This document shows, in pieces, positions 27,174-38,029 of a stretch of 64,000 nt of DNA. The position numbers and the translations under genes are program-made. Origin of the DNA: Marinomonas ostreistagni (GTDB taxonomy: Bacteria > Pseudomonadota > Gammaproteobacteria > Pseudomonadales > Marinomonadaceae); contig NZ_JAFEKF010000003.1 in NCBI RefSeq assembly GCF_016888445.1, positions 279,429 through 343,428 on the forward strand. Direction: 5' to 3'. The stretch's first letter is position 1; each line of letters opens with the position of its first letter. Under the pieces are notes generated by a model. It made no database searches and was not told where the DNA came from. It was given only the letters and a program-made list of their open reading frames with translations.

Positions 27174-27988
27174 AGTACGACACGGATGACTTACTTGCCT
27201 TAATGACCATGTTGCGCGACCGCCAATACGGTTGTCCTTGGGATATTCGGCAAGACTTTTCAACGATTGCTCCTTACACCATTGAAGAAGCGTACGAAGT
27301 GCTAGACGCCATCGTGCGTGGTGATCGCCAAGACTTAAAAGAAGAGTTAGGAGATTTGCTATTTCAGGTGGTGTTTCACGCGCAGATGGCAAGTGAAGAA
27401 AACGCGTTTAATTTTCAGGATGTAGTGCATGGTATTGTCGCGAAAATGTTGCGCCGTCATCCACATGTCTTTCCTGATGGCAGTTTTGATAGTTATGCGT
27501 CAGGGGTAACTTGGTCAGAAGCCGAAATAGCCCAGCAGTGGCAGCTGATTAAAGCCCAAGAAAAGGCTCAAAAGGGTGAATCCGCTCAAGTAGACAGCTT
27601 GTTAGACACAGTGCCAGAAACCTTGCCGGTACTAACACAGGCGGTGAAGTTACAGAAAAAGGCCAGTACTGTCGGGTTCGATTGGGACGATGTGGCGCCC
27701 GTGTTCGATAAGATTCGTGAAGAATTGGACGAACTGGAGCAGGCGGTTAAAACATTATCCCAAGACGAGGTGGAAGCGGAGCTTGGTGATGTTTTATTTG
27801 CCGTAGCCAATTTGGCACGACACTTTCGCCTCTCACCGGAGCAGGCGCTGATGCGTACCAATGTGAAATTTAGGCGTCGTTTTGGTTATATAGAAACGGC
27901 ACTCAGTAAACAAAATAAGCCCGTAACGGATTGTTCTTTAGGTGAGTTGGATCAATTGTGGGAGCAAGCTAAAGCTCAAGGGCTCTAA
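27170..27988 (+). CDS. mazG: Nucleoside triphosphate pyrophosphohydrolase MazG
   Basis: This 272-residue protein contains two all-alpha MazG domains. The first has CPWDIRQDFSTIAPYTIEEAYEV and ELGDLLFQVVFHA. The second has EELDELEQAV and EAELGDVLFAVANLARH. It removes pyrophosphate from noncanonical or stress-related NTPs. The start is GTG at 27170, sharing GTGA with the relA stop, so translation is coupled. Length matches E. coli MazG (263). No toxin-antitoxin mazEF pair lies beside it, unlike in E. coli. Confidence 0.95.
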   Translation: MKYDTDDLLALMTMLRDRQYGCPWDIRQDFSTIAPYTIEEAYEVLDAIVRGDRQDLKEELGDLLFQVVFHAQMASEENAFNFQDVVHGIVAKMLRRHPHVFPDGSFDSYASGVTWSEAEIAQQWQLIKAQEKAQKGESAQVDSLLDTVPETLPVLTQAVKLQKKASTVGFDWDDVAPVFDKIREELDELEQAVKTLSQDEVEAELGDVLFAVANLARHFRLSPEQALMRTNVKFRRRFGYIETALSKQNKPVTDCSLGELDQLWEQAKAQGL

Positions 27989-27997
27989 ACTTACTGG

Positions 27998-28011
27998 CTC
28001 GTGTACACGAG
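27998..28011. promoter_or_regulatory. Perfect 14-base palindrome upstream of ppc
   Basis: CTCGTGTACACGAG is self-complementary over its whole length and lies 26 bases before the ppc start, followed by TGTTTTAT. It could be a regulator's operator, or a short hairpin that ends mazG transcription. I cannot tell which from sequence alone. Confidence 0.4.
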
Positions 28012-28036
28012 TGTTTTATCAATAAGGAGACGAATT

Positions 28037-30667
28037 GTGACTGACCGTCAGGCCTCGTTACGAGAAAACGTGCGTTTGTTAGGGGATTGCTTAGGGGAGA
28101 CCATGAGCAATCATTTGGGAGAACGCTTCTTAGATACGGTTGAAAATATTCGTCGCTTATCTAAAGATGGTCGCCAGAGTGGTGACTCTAGTGCCTTAAT
28201 TGAAGCGCTCGAGGCCTTGGATGACAAAGACATCGTGCCCGTTGCACGAGCTTTTAACCAATTCTTAAACCTGTCAAATATCGCTGAGCAATATCATCGT
28301 GTACACCGTCGTCGTACTAATGAAAGCTTGGGTATCTATAAAAACCCGATTGGTGACTTGTTAACGCGTTTACATGAGCAAAACTTCAGCGCTGAGCAGA
28401 TGGTTGGCGCCTTGCGTGAGCAGGCCATTGACCTCGTTCTGACTGCGCACCCAACCGAAGTTGTACGTCGCTCGCTGATCCGCAAATATGACAATATCTC
28501 CAGTGAGCTAGAAGCACTCGACAAAGACAACATTCTGCCGCTTGAAGAAGAAAAGCATGTTCGCCGCCTGAATGAAATTATCACGCAAGCTTGGCACACA
28601 GATGAAATCCGTGAAGAGCGCCCAACGCCTGTCGATGAGGCTAAGTGGGGCTTTGCGGTGATTGAACAATCACTTTGGGAAGCTGTACCACGTTTCTTCC
28701 GTCAGCTAGATGAGCAGTTTCGTCAGTACACCGACGAAGAGCATTTACCACTAGACTTAGCGCCGATCCGCTTTGCCACATGGATGGGCGGAGACCGTGA
28801 TGGTAATCCAAACGTCACCCATACGGTGACGGAGGAAGTGGTTATCTTAGCGCGCTGGATGGCAGCTGATTTATACCTTAAAGATCTAACTCACCTGCGC
28901 TCTGAACTGTCGATGACGGACTGCAATGACGAGTTGCGTGAGCGTGTGGGTGACAGTGCTCAGCCATACCGTGAGCTGGTTCGTCGTCTTGAGCGCAAGG
29001 TTGAGCATACCAAGAAATGGGCCTATGCCCGTTTGCAAGGCGAAAGCGTCAGTGATGAAGGCGTTATGCTGGACAATTCTGAACTGATGGCTGATCTGAC
29101 CTTGTGCTACCAGTCGTTACTCGATTGTGGCATGAAAGTAGTAGCCAACGGCGCTGTAATGGACTTAATCCGCCGTGCCGCGACGTTTGGTATGACGCTG
29201 GTGCGTTTAGATGTGCGCCAAGATGCGTCAAAGCATATCGAAGCGCTTTCTGCGATCACCCGTCATTATGGTTTAGGTGATTACGCCGAGTGGGATGAAG
29301 CCTCTCGTCAAGCGTTCTTGTTGGCTGAGTTGAACTCAAAGCGTCCTCTATTGCCGACCACTTGGGAGCCAGAGCCTATGGTAAAAGAGGTGCTAGACAC
29401 CTTTAAAACCATCGCTAGCGGTTACCAGAACTCGTTTGGTTCGTACGTGATCTCTATGGCGAGTGCACCGTCTGATGTTCTTGCGGTGGCTTTGCTACTG
29501 AAAGAATCTGGTGTGACCTTCAATATGCGCATTGCGCCACTGTTTGAGACATTAGCCGATCTTGATAACGCAGAGCCAATCATCGAGCAGTTATTTAGCT
29601 TGCCTTGGTACAAGGCCTACATTAACGGCCATCAAGAAGTGATGATCGGCTACTCTGATTCGGCCAAAGATGCTGGACAGATCGCGGCGACGTGGGGGCA
29701 ATACCGTGCTCAAGAAGCCTTAACGCAGCTGTGTAAAAAACATGATGTGCATCTGACTTTGTTCCATGGTCGTGGTGGTACCGTCGGTCGTGGCGGCGGC
29801 CCTGCGCATGTAGCGATCTTGTCTCAACCACCAGGCTCAGTACAGAACTCGATCCGAGTTACCGAGCAGGGCGAGATGATTCGCTTTAAATTCGGTATTC
29901 CTGACATCGCTGTGCGCTCGCTAGAGCTCTACTGCTCGGCGGTCATGGAAGCATCGATGATCCCAGCTGAAGCGCCAAAAGCCGAATGGCGAGCGCTGAT
30001 GGACGAAATGGCCGAAGAAGGCATGAATCAGTATCGCGCAATCGTACGTGGTCATGAAGACTTTGTGCCTTACTTCCGTACCATCACACCAGAGCAAGAG
30101 CTTGCCAAGCTGCCGTTAGGGTCACGACCAGCGCGTCGTCGCTCGGATGGTGGTGTTGAAAGTTTACGTGCGATCCCATGGATCTTTGCCTGGATGCAGA
30201 TTCGTATGATGTTGCCAGCATGGCTGGGCGCAGAGAGTGCGCTGCAGCAAAGCATCGATTCAGGGAATCTAGAAAAGATTCGCGATATGCATAAAAACTG
30301 GCCGTTCTTTAGCGCCTACTTAGATATGCTTGATATGGTGTTGGCAAAAGCTGAGCCTGAAATCGCTGAGTACTACGAAAAACGCTTAGTACCTGCCGAG
30401 TTGCAAGGTCTAGGTCATTTGCTGCGCCGTAAGCTAGATCAGGTACGTGAACTGGTTAAAGAAATTAAGCAGCAAGAACGCCTGATTGAAGACAACAAGA
30501 CGATTCGTCAGTCGATTGATGTGCGCAACCCATACATCGATCCATTGCATTATCTACAGGCTGAGTTACTGCACCGCAGTCGTAAAGATGAGAACAATAC
30601 CGCGGCTAATAAAGCCTTGATGATTACCATGGCGGGTATTGCCAGCGGTATGCAAAATACAGGCTAG
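28037..30667 (+). CDS. ppc: Phosphoenolpyruvate carboxylase
   Basis: The 876-residue enzyme carboxylates PEP to oxaloacetate, refilling the TCA cycle. Signatures are VLTAHPTEVVRRSL with its catalytic His, WMGGDRDGNPNVT, FHGRGGTVGRGGGPAH, and RAIPWIFAWMQIR; the C-terminus ends NTG as in the family. The frame opens at 28001, but the GTG at 28037 has AAGGAG at 28024-28029 and yields the familiar MTDRQASLRENVRLLG start. It is monocistronic by spacing. A 14-base palindrome precedes it. Allosteric control by acetyl-CoA and aspartate is known for the family. Confidence 0.97.
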   Translation: MTDRQASLRENVRLLGDCLGETMSNHLGERFLDTVENIRRLSKDGRQSGDSSALIEALEALDDKDIVPVARAFNQFLNLSNIAEQYHRVHRRRTNESLGIYKNPIGDLLTRLHEQNFSAEQMVGALREQAIDLVLTAHPTEVVRRSLIRKYDNISSELEALDKDNILPLEEEKHVRRLNEIITQAWHTDEIREERPTPVDEAKWGFAVIEQSLWEAVPRFFRQLDEQFRQYTDEEHLPLDLAPIRFATWMGGDRDGNPNVTHTVTEEVVILARWMAADLYLKDLTHLRSELSMTDCNDELRERVGDSAQPYRELVRRLERKVEHTKKWAYARLQGESVSDEGVMLDNSELMADLTLCYQSLLDCGMKVVANGAVMDLIRRAATFGMTLVRLDVRQDASKHIEALSAITRHYGLGDYAEWDEASRQAFLLAELNSKRPLLPTTWEPEPMVKEVLDTFKTIASGYQNSFGSYVISMASAPSDVLAVALLLKESGVTFNMRIAPLFETLADLDNAEPIIEQLFSLPWYKAYINGHQEVMIGYSDSAKDAGQIAATWGQYRAQEALTQLCKKHDVHLTLFHGRGGTVGRGGGPAHVAILSQPPGSVQNSIRVTEQGEMIRFKFGIPDIAVRSLELYCSAVMEASMIPAEAPKAEWRALMDEMAEEGMNQYRAIVRGHEDFVPYFRTITPEQELAKLPLGSRPARRRSDGGVESLRAIPWIFAWMQIRMMLPAWLGAESALQQSIDSGNLEKIRDMHKNWPFFSAYLDMLDMVLAKAEPEIAEYYEKRLVPAELQGLGHLLRRKLDQVRELVKEIKQQERLIEDNKTIRQSIDVRNPYIDPLHYLQAELLHRSRKDENNTAANKALMITMAGIASGMQNTG

Positions 30668-30699
30668 CCTAGCAATATTGTCAGAAATACGTAACATAG

Positions 30700-31550
<851 letters not shown>

Positions 31551-31556
31551 TTGACG

Positions 31557-32264
31557 ATGACGGCGATTCTTGCATTAGATACATCAACGCCTGCCTGTTC
31601 GGTGGCGTTGATTCAAGATGGTGTGGTGCTGGAGGACTTTCGTCTGGCACCGCGTCAGCATAATGATTTGATTTTGCCCATGGTGGAACAAATCCTGGCT
31701 CAAGCGCAACTATCATTGACGCAGCTCGACGCAATAGCGTTCGGTCGTGGTCCAGGCTCGTTTACTGGATTACGTATCAGTGCGGGAGTGGTGCAAGGGC
31801 TTGCTTACGGTGCCGACTTACCGGTTGTGCCTGTCTCAACGCTGGCGGCGATGGCGCTCGAGGCGCAACAGAAAACCTATCATGACACTTGGCTATCGGC
31901 GTTAGATGCGCGCATGGGTGAAGTGTACATCGGCGGTTACCAAATTACTGAACAAGATGGTTTTGTAGTAGCCAACGAGTTGCTATCAGAACGCGTCATC
32001 GTGCCGGATAACCTTGATCCGATTGACGGGCCTTATCAAGGGGTGGGGTCTGGTTGGCTCTATCAAGACACGCTCAATGCTAAACTTGAGCAGCCAGCAA
32101 CAACGATCTTAGAAGAGATAGCGCCCCGAGCTGCATGCATTGCGCAATTGGCTCAGTGGCCTTTTTCACAGGCAAAGGTAGTGACAGCTGAGCAAGCGTT
32201 ACCTGTCTATTTGCGTGATGAAATCACTTGGGAAAAACAGCCAGCCAAGATAGGGAAGCGATAA
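31557..32264 (+). CDS. tsaB: tRNA N6-threonylcarbamoyladenosine biosynthesis protein TsaB
   Basis: The 235-residue protein is the partner of TsaD in making t6A37 in ANN-decoding tRNAs. The ASKHA-fold N-terminus is ILALDTSTPACSVAL, with ARQHNDLILPMVEQIL-like helix (here APRQHNDLILPMVEQIL) and FGRGPGSFTGLRIS as the signature Gly-rich loop. A TTG at 31551 directly after the adk stop would add two residues; I chose the ATG. It is cotranscribed with adk by spacing and precedes uppP by 3 bases. Confidence 0.93.
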   Translation: MTAILALDTSTPACSVALIQDGVVLEDFRLAPRQHNDLILPMVEQILAQAQLSLTQLDAIAFGRGPGSFTGLRISAGVVQGLAYGADLPVVPVSTLAAMALEAQQKTYHDTWLSALDARMGEVYIGGYQITEQDGFVVANELLSERVIVPDNLDPIDGPYQGVGSGWLYQDTLNAKLEQPATTILEEIAPRAACIAQLAQWPFSQAKVVTAEQALPVYLRDEITWEKQPAKIGKR

Positions 32265-32267
32265 GTT

Positions 32268-33080
32268 ATGCTTTGGTACCATGTACTGATTTTAGCGTTA
32301 GTACAGGGGCTAACGGAATTTTTACCGATTTCAAGTTCAGCGCATTTGATCTTGCCAGCCAAGTTATTGCACTGGCAAGATCAAGGCTTGGCCTTCGATG
32401 TCGCGGTCCATTTTGGAACCCTGATCGCAGTCGTATGGTTTTTTCGTCACGATCTAAAAAACATCGCCCATGACTGGCTGCGGCGTGTAATCAAAAGACG
32501 TGAACGGACTGACAATAGTCGGTTAGGCTGGTGGGTGATTATCGCTACGTTACCTGCATTGGTGTTGGGGCTTATTTTAGATAACTATATACAAGCCAAT
32601 TTACGCTCTATGGAGATCATTGCCTACACCACAATTGGCTTTGGTGTTTTGCTTTGGTTATCAGACCGCTTTGCTGGTAAACATCTACAGCTTAACGATT
32701 TGACATTAGGTAAAGTGTTATTTATCGGCTTTGCGCAAGCATTGGCTCTGATTCCTGGGACTTCACGCTCAGGCATCACAATGACGGCGGCGCGTTATCT
32801 AGGGTTTGGGCGAGAGTGTGCCGCACGCTTCTCGTTTTTGCTATCTGTGCCAATTATTGTTGCCGCGGCTGGCTTTAAAACCTGTGAGCTGATGATCGAC
32901 GATAGCCAATCGGTAGATTGGTGGGCCATGGCTTGGGGCGTTGTGCTTTCGGCGATCAGTGCCTATCTTTGTATCACCATCTTTTTAAAATGGCTAAATC
33001 GCATTGGCTTTTTGCCATTTATGATCTATCGCTTAGTATTAGGAGCTCTGTTGCTATGGGTTGTGAATGTAGGAGGTTAA
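32268..33080 (+). CDS. uppP: Undecaprenyl-diphosphatase
   Basis: The 270-residue integral membrane enzyme (BacA family) removes phosphate from undecaprenyl diphosphate to recycle the lipid carrier for peptidoglycan and O-antigen. Two inverted halves are visible. The first carries LVQGLTEFLPISSSAHL (about 9-25) with its catalytic Glu and Ser residues; the second carries LIPGTSRSGITMTAARYLG (about 160-178). About seven to eight hydrophobic helices are present. uppS, which makes the carrier, is elsewhere in this window. The next small gene starts one base after its stop codon. Confidence 0.95.
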   Translation: MLWYHVLILALVQGLTEFLPISSSAHLILPAKLLHWQDQGLAFDVAVHFGTLIAVVWFFRHDLKNIAHDWLRRVIKRRERTDNSRLGWWVIIATLPALVLGLILDNYIQANLRSMEIIAYTTIGFGVLLWLSDRFAGKHLQLNDLTLGKVLFIGFAQALALIPGTSRSGITMTAARYLGFGRECAARFSFLLSVPIIVAAAGFKTCELMIDDSQSVDWWAMAWGVVLSAISAYLCITIFLKWLNRIGFLPFMIYRLVLGALLLWVVNVGG

Positions 33081-33081
33081 G

Positions 33082-33366
33082 GTGAAGGTTGGTAATAATT
33101 TTCCAGCGGTTCCTCAGTCTGGAGCCAGTGCTCGCACGCCCAACACGTTACCTGCTCCTATTAACAGCGCTAGTGCTCAAGCGTCGCGCGCACCCAGCTC
33201 GATTGAAGCGTTTGCGCAAACAGCTTCTAGCGAATCCAGTCGTTTTTTTAAAACTGAAGGGCTTAGTATGCAGGCACAGCAAGCACTCTCTGCCTACCTG
33301 CACACTGAATCCCTTTCTGCTTCTAATCCTCGTAATCAATTAGTCGGTATTGATGTCTACGCCTAA
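33082..33366 (+). CDS. Small protein of unknown function between uppP and rsmJ
   Basis: This 94-residue frame starts with GTG at 33082, with a perfect AGGAGG at 33071-33076 in front, which supports real translation. The first half is low-complexity (Ser, Ala, Pro rich) and probably disordered. The second half, [19 protein letters not shown] and ending LVGIDVYA, looks like a short conserved helix and tail. No membrane helix or signal peptide is present. It overlaps the rsmJ start by 14 bases, so the genes are coupled. I do not recognise a characterised family. Confidence 0.65.
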   Translation: MKVGNNFPAVPQSGASARTPNTLPAPINSASAQASRAPSSIEAFAQTASSESSRFFKTEGLSMQAQQALSAYLHTESLSASNPRNQLVGIDVYA

Positions 33367-34156
33367 TACGCTTGCTGTGGCTTATACAGCTTCTGAATCT
33401 GCTGCCAATGCACTTGCGCACCAACTTCAACTCCCCCTTTTGCGTCTTACTAGTGATCTTAAGTTTGTTCAAGATTACGATTATCTCCTGCTCGAGCGTG
33501 ATCAAGTATTGGCGATCGCCAAAACTGGCAAAGGGGCGCCTAAACCTGTCTCAGTTGAGCTTGCTAGCGGTGCGGTCGAGCATCGACGCAAGTTTGGTGG
33601 TGGTAAAGGACAAGATATCGCCAAAGCCGTTGGGCTGAATAAGCGCACCGATATTGAGGTGTTTGATGCCACCGCAGGCTTAGGTAGGGATGCATTTGTT
33701 TTGGCATCTTTAGGCTGTCGAGTTGTGCTGCATGAGCGTGTGGGGTTTGTTCGAGCATTGCTGCAAAATGGCTTATCTCGAGCCGAGCTGGTCGTTGAGG
33801 TGAGCGATATTGTGAAACGTATGCACTTGGCTGCAGGAACACTATTTGATTACAGCACAGAGCACGAGTTGACCGATGTAGTGTACTTAGATCCTATGTT
33901 TCCACACAACGACAAGTCGTCGGCAGCGGTAAAAAAGGAAATGGCTTTTTTCCGAGATCTGGTTGGGTTTGATGAGGATGCAGACGCCTTGCTGCCACAG
34001 GCGCTGCAGCTGGCACGCTACCGGGTAGTGGTAAAGCGCCCGAAGGGAGCGCCATACCTAAACGGTCAAGAGCCTACTTATCGCTTAGATGGTAAGTCAG
34101 GGCGTTTTGATGTGTATGTTAAGCGCTCATTAGATCAAGTGGGCGACATTAACTAG
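33353..34156 (+). CDS. rsmJ: 16S rRNA (guanine-1516-N2)-methyltransferase
   Basis: The 267-residue SAM-dependent enzyme methylates G1516 of 16S rRNA. SAM-binding motif I is [19 protein letters not shown] (about 101-119), followed by the acidic motif [12 protein letters not shown]. The catalytic motif is [22 protein letters not shown] (DPMFP type of N2-guanine enzymes). An in-frame TTG at 33350 directly precedes the ATG at 33353. It overlaps the preceding small gene and is followed by convergent slyX. Confidence 0.93.
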   Translation: MSTPNTLAVAYTASESAANALAHQLQLPLLRLTSDLKFVQDYDYLLLERDQVLAIAKTGKGAPKPVSVELASGAVEHRRKFGGGKGQDIAKAVGLNKRTDIEVFDATAGLGRDAFVLASLGCRVVLHERVGFVRALLQNGLSRAELVVEVSDIVKRMHLAAGTLFDYSTEHELTDVVYLDPMFPHNDKSSAAVKKEMAFFRDLVGFDEDADALLPQALQLARYRVVVKRPKGAPYLNGQEPTYRLDGKSGRFDVYVKRSLDQVGDIN

Positions 34157-34172
34157 CTCTATTGATCTAGAT

Positions 34173-34388
34173 CTAATAATGGGGTGGTTTTTCGGCGCTA
34201 TCATTAATACCAAAGTTTTGACGTTGGGATTCTAGGCGTTTTGCGAGTAATTTTACCTGTTCTTGCAGTAGCAAAATATCTTGTTGTTGATGGGTGAGTG
34301 CGTCGTTTAGAGCATCGATTGTGTCATCTTGGAACTGGGCGCGGATTTCGAGTTCGTCAATTCGGGCTTGTAAGTCGGAGGTATTCAT
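34173..34388 (-). CDS. slyX: SlyX family protein
   Basis: This 71-residue protein is almost wholly coiled coil: heptad-like leucines run from LQARIDELEIRAQFQDDTIDALNDAL to LLAKRL. It ends with the PPHY tail typical of SlyX. The function is not known; in E. coli slyX lies beside slyD. It is convergent with rsmJ with a 16-base gap. Length equals E. coli SlyX (72). Confidence 0.92.
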   Translation of the reverse strand: MNTSDLQARIDELEIRAQFQDDTIDALNDALTHQQQDILLLQEQVKLLAKRLESQRQNFGINDSAEKPPHY

Positions 34389-34659
34389 ATTAGGTCGCTA
34401 TATGGTAGTCTTCTAATGTGCTAAGCAGGTGATTTTATGTATGTATGCTAGCACAAGCGCCGTCTGACTTAATTAGATGGCGTAGTTTTTGCTAAAATTT
34501 TTATTAGGCCTGTCACGTGTAATCGTGTTGTGTAGCGTTTTATCAAGCGCATGATGTTGTTTTGGGTTTATACCTAAGTTCATATTGATAAGAGCGTTGC
34601 TATTGGCTGTGTTTGGAATTTATAACAACAATCTTTAATAACATTTTCAAGGAACTACA
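34389..34659. other. Intergenic region with the long leader of the cold-shock-domain gene
   Basis: This AT-rich 271-base stretch separates divergent slyX and the cold-shock-domain gene. No gene is visible. A long 5' untranslated region is typical of csp mRNAs, but I cannot define a promoter or the cold box securely. AAGGAA at 34649-34654 serves as ribosome binding site. Confidence 0.4.
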
Positions 34660-35130
34660 ATGTTTTTTTCAGTACGTGCATTTTTAGTGAGTTTGATTTT
34701 AGCGCTAGTGACACCACTAGTGATTGCTCCTCTTGTTGGTGTTGGTATTGCTGACCATTATTTAGTCTACTTTGTCGTAACATTGGTATCGGTATATCTG
34801 GGTACAGTGTTAGCGCAAACGTCAACTACCTCAGAATCTGCAGTAAGCTCTGCTAATAAGTCTGCTTCCTCAAGCGCTCCATCATCTAGCCATGACACCA
34901 GCACTGAAGACGATGCAGATGATGATCGTGAATTAGGAACCGTGAAATGGTTCAATTCGTCAAAAGGTTTTGGTTTTCTAACCATGGAAAGTGGTGACGA
35001 TGTATTTGTTCATTACCGTGCTATCCGTGGCCGTGGGCGACGCTTTTTAATTGAAGGTCAAAAAGTGCGTTTTAATGTCACTGAAGGTGAAAAAGGTAAG
35101 CAAGCTGAAAATGTTTCCATTGTGAAATAG
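34660..35130 (+). CDS. Membrane-anchored cold-shock-domain protein
   Basis: The 156-residue protein joins two hydrophobic helices (about 5-28 and 34-51) to a Ser/Ala-rich then acidic linker (about 52-88). A C-terminal CspA-type OB fold occupies about 90-156. The nucleic-acid motifs are intact: [12 protein letters not shown] (RNP1) and DVFVHYRAI (RNP2). With two helices, both the N-terminus and the cold-shock domain are likely on the cytoplasmic face, which would tether RNA or ssDNA binding to the inner membrane. This is inference; no partner gene is adjacent. The downstream gene is tpx, 51 bases away. Confidence 0.85.
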   Translation: MFFSVRAFLVSLILALVTPLVIAPLVGVGIADHYLVYFVVTLVSVYLGTVLAQTSTTSESAVSSANKSASSSAPSSSHDTSTEDDADDDRELGTVKWFNSSKGFGFLTMESGDDVFVHYRAIRGRGRRFLIEGQKVRFNVTEGEKGKQAENVSIVK

Positions 35131-35181
35131 CAAAATGCTGTTACTGTAATCTGGTAAATCAATAAAACTTGAGAGGACATT

Positions 35182-35679
35182 ATGGCAACCGTTACTTTAC
35201 AAGGTAATTCAATGGAAACTGTTGGTGAGCTACCAGCAGTAGGTACCCAAGCACCAGCGTTTGAGCTTGTTAAAACTGACCTTTCATCTGTGTCATTGTC
35301 TGATTTTGCAGGCAAGAAGTTAGTATTAAATATTTTCCCATCTGTTGATACAGGCACTTGTGCAGCATCGGTGCGCAAATTCAACGAAGAAGCAACGAAG
35401 CTTGATAACACTGCGGTTCTTTGTGTATCAGCCGATCTACCATTTGCGTTAGCTCGTTTTTGTGGTGCGGAAGGGATTGAAAATGTTGAGAGTGGTTCAG
35501 CGTTCCGTTCAACTTTTGGTGCTGACTACGGTGTGACATTTAAAACAGGCCCTTTGACAGGACTATTGTCTCGCTCGGTAGTGGTTATTAATGAGCAAGG
35601 CGAAGTGATCTATACTCAGCAAGTGGCTGAAACCGCTGATGAGCCAGATTATGAAGCGGCTTTAGCTGCATTGAATTAA
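35182..35679 (+). CDS. tpx: Thiol peroxidase
   Basis: This 165-residue peroxiredoxin reduces lipid and other hydroperoxides using thioredoxin. The peroxidatic Cys60 is in [13 protein letters not shown] and the resolving Cys94 in [11 protein letters not shown], both at family positions. Length matches E. coli Tpx (168). GAGAGGAC before the ATG is the ribosome binding site, and a strong bidirectional terminator follows. No signal peptide is evident. Confidence 0.97.
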   Translation: MATVTLQGNSMETVGELPAVGTQAPAFELVKTDLSSVSLSDFAGKKLVLNIFPSVDTGTCAASVRKFNEEATKLDNTAVLCVSADLPFALARFCGAEGIENVESGSAFRSTFGADYGVTFKTGPLTGLLSRSVVVINEQGEVIYTQQVAETADEPDYEAALAALN

Positions 35680-35694
35680 GTGCTTTAAAGTGCA

Positions 35695-35726
35695 TAAAAA
35701 AGGGTCGCTTCTGCGACCCTTTTTTG
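35695..35726. terminator. Bidirectional terminator between tpx and panD
   Basis: AAAAAAGGGTCGC (35696-35708) pairs with GCGACCCTTTTTT (35713-35725) around TTCT. A and T runs on opposite sides make it effective in both directions for these convergent genes. Confidence 0.92.
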
Positions 35727-35740
35727 TTGGTACTAGCTGC

Positions 35741-36121
35741 TTAGGCGACTTGTACCGGAATAGTGTTGGCTGTGCGCTCGACACTATTGTCTTTGTTAAG
35801 GTAAACCAGCTTAGGTTGAAAGGTGCTGGCTTCCGCTTCGTCCATTTGGCCGTATGCGGCGATGATGACACGGTCACCGACCTGAACTTTACGAGCGGCA
35901 GCGCCGTTCATAGAGATGGTGCCAGAGCCAGCTTCCGCTAGAATGACGTACGTATGAAAGCGTTCGCCATTGTCGACATTATAAATGTCGATCTTTTCAA
36001 ACTCACGAAGCCCTGCTAGTGCCACAAGGTCACTATCGATGGCACAAGAACCGTCGTACCAAAGCTCGGCTTGTGTCACGGCGCCCATGTGAAGTTTGCC
36101 TTTCATCATTGTGATTTGCAT
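35741..36121 (-). CDS. panD: Aspartate 1-decarboxylase proenzyme
   Basis: The 126-residue proenzyme cleaves itself between Gly24 and Ser25 in YDGSCAID to form a pyruvoyl group, then makes beta-alanine for pantothenate and CoA. The frame is open to 36196, but [12 protein letters not shown] at 36121 is the family's start. [18 protein letters not shown] is the typical C-terminal region. It lies last in a leftward dapE-unknown-unknown-panD row, 40 bases after the preceding gene. No panBC or panM (PanZ) gene is nearby. Confidence 0.95.
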   Translation of the reverse strand: MQITMMKGKLHMGAVTQAELWYDGSCAIDSDLVALAGLREFEKIDIYNVDNGERFHTYVILAEAGSGTISMNGAAARKVQVGDRVIIAAYGQMDEAEASTFQPKLVYLNKDNSVERTANTIPVQVA

Positions 36122-36161
36122 AGTATTTCTCTTACTCTCAATGTTACCGCGAACAGCTTGA

Positions 36162-36536
36162 TTAGCGCCAAATATAGGTGCCTTCGCCGTTTGCATTAAT
36201 GCGCCACCAAAGGTCAGGATCGTCTTCTAGGTCCTCTTGCCAACCTTGGTAGTTACAGCGTATTTCGCATTGTAGGAACTCAAATGCGCGTTTAGCGCAT
36301 TCCATATCACTTTGCCAAGGGGTAAGTTCAGAATCAAACCATACCGAGGTAAAGCGTTTGCCTGCGGCTTGTTCTAGGATGGTCACGGGGATCTCGTGAT
36401 GCTCATGTTCTAGAACAAGCTTGGTGGCCATATCACCTGCTTTGCGCATATCTAGTATGGAGAAGTCTTGCTCCAGCCAATTGATTATGCGCTCGGTCGG
36501 ACATGATAAAAGATAAATTTCGATGTCTGGCTGCAC
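36162..36536 (-). CDS. Hypothetical protein, 124 residues
   Basis: I do not recognise this soluble, acidic protein. It starts with GTG at 36536, three bases after the upstream small membrane protein's stop codon. It has no signal peptide or membrane helix. Features are [21 protein letters not shown], a [10 protein letters not shown] segment, a Trp-rich ending ([26 protein letters not shown]) and two Cys residues. The alternation of strands and helices suggests a small alpha/beta fold. Its place between dapE and panD may reflect only cotranscription. Confidence 0.65.
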   Translation of the reverse strand: MQPDIEIYLLSCPTERIINWLEQDFSILDMRKAGDMATKLVLEHEHHEIPVTILEQAAGKRFTSVWFDSELTPWQSDMECAKRAFEFLQCEIRCNYQGWQEDLEDDPDLWWRINANGEGTYIWR

Positions 36537-36539
36537 GCT

Positions 36540-36815
36540 CTAATCCTTCTTGTTTAACATATGGTAGATACGCAATACGCTCATAGATAAATATCCGACT
36601 AGCGACCAAATGACGCCAGCTCCCGCAAGTACTAAGCCTGCGAGTGCAATGATTTCTCGTTGCAGGGAGTCTACTACTAGATTATTTGCTACAAAAATCA
36701 TGAGCACGCCAAAGGCGAATAGCAGCCCACCTTGGATCAACTTCATCAGGGCTAAGCGTGGGTTTTTGCCAAGCTTAAGCGCTAAACGGTGGATAAAAAC
36801 GAGCGGCTTACTCAT
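36540..36815 (-). CDS. Small membrane protein with two helices, unknown function
   Basis: The 91-residue protein has a basic N-terminus (FIHRLALKLGKNPRLALMKLI) and two hydrophobic helices at about 28-46 and 57-78, ending in a short basic tail. It is 7 bases downstream of dapE and 3 bases upstream of the next unknown gene, so all are probably one operon. In E. coli the small membrane protein YpfN follows dapE, but I see no convincing similarity. Function unknown. Confidence 0.65.
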   Translation of the reverse strand: MSKPLVFIHRLALKLGKNPRLALMKLIQGGLLFAFGVLMIFVANNLVVDSLQREIIALAGLVLAGAGVIWSLVGYLSMSVLRIYHMLNKKD

Positions 36816-36822
36816 GGTGTGC

Positions 36823-37965
<1,143 letters not shown>

Positions 37966-38029
37966 TTACCTTTGCTTTGCGTTTGGTTACCTTAGCCTCT
38001 AAGCTGATCAGAAGAAGAAAGGTAGCATC

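Noticed and set aside
24927..27988. Toxin-antitoxin mazEF next to relA-mazG
   Set aside because: In E. coli mazEF lies here, but the relA and mazG genes overlap by 4 bases with no room for it and ppc follows.
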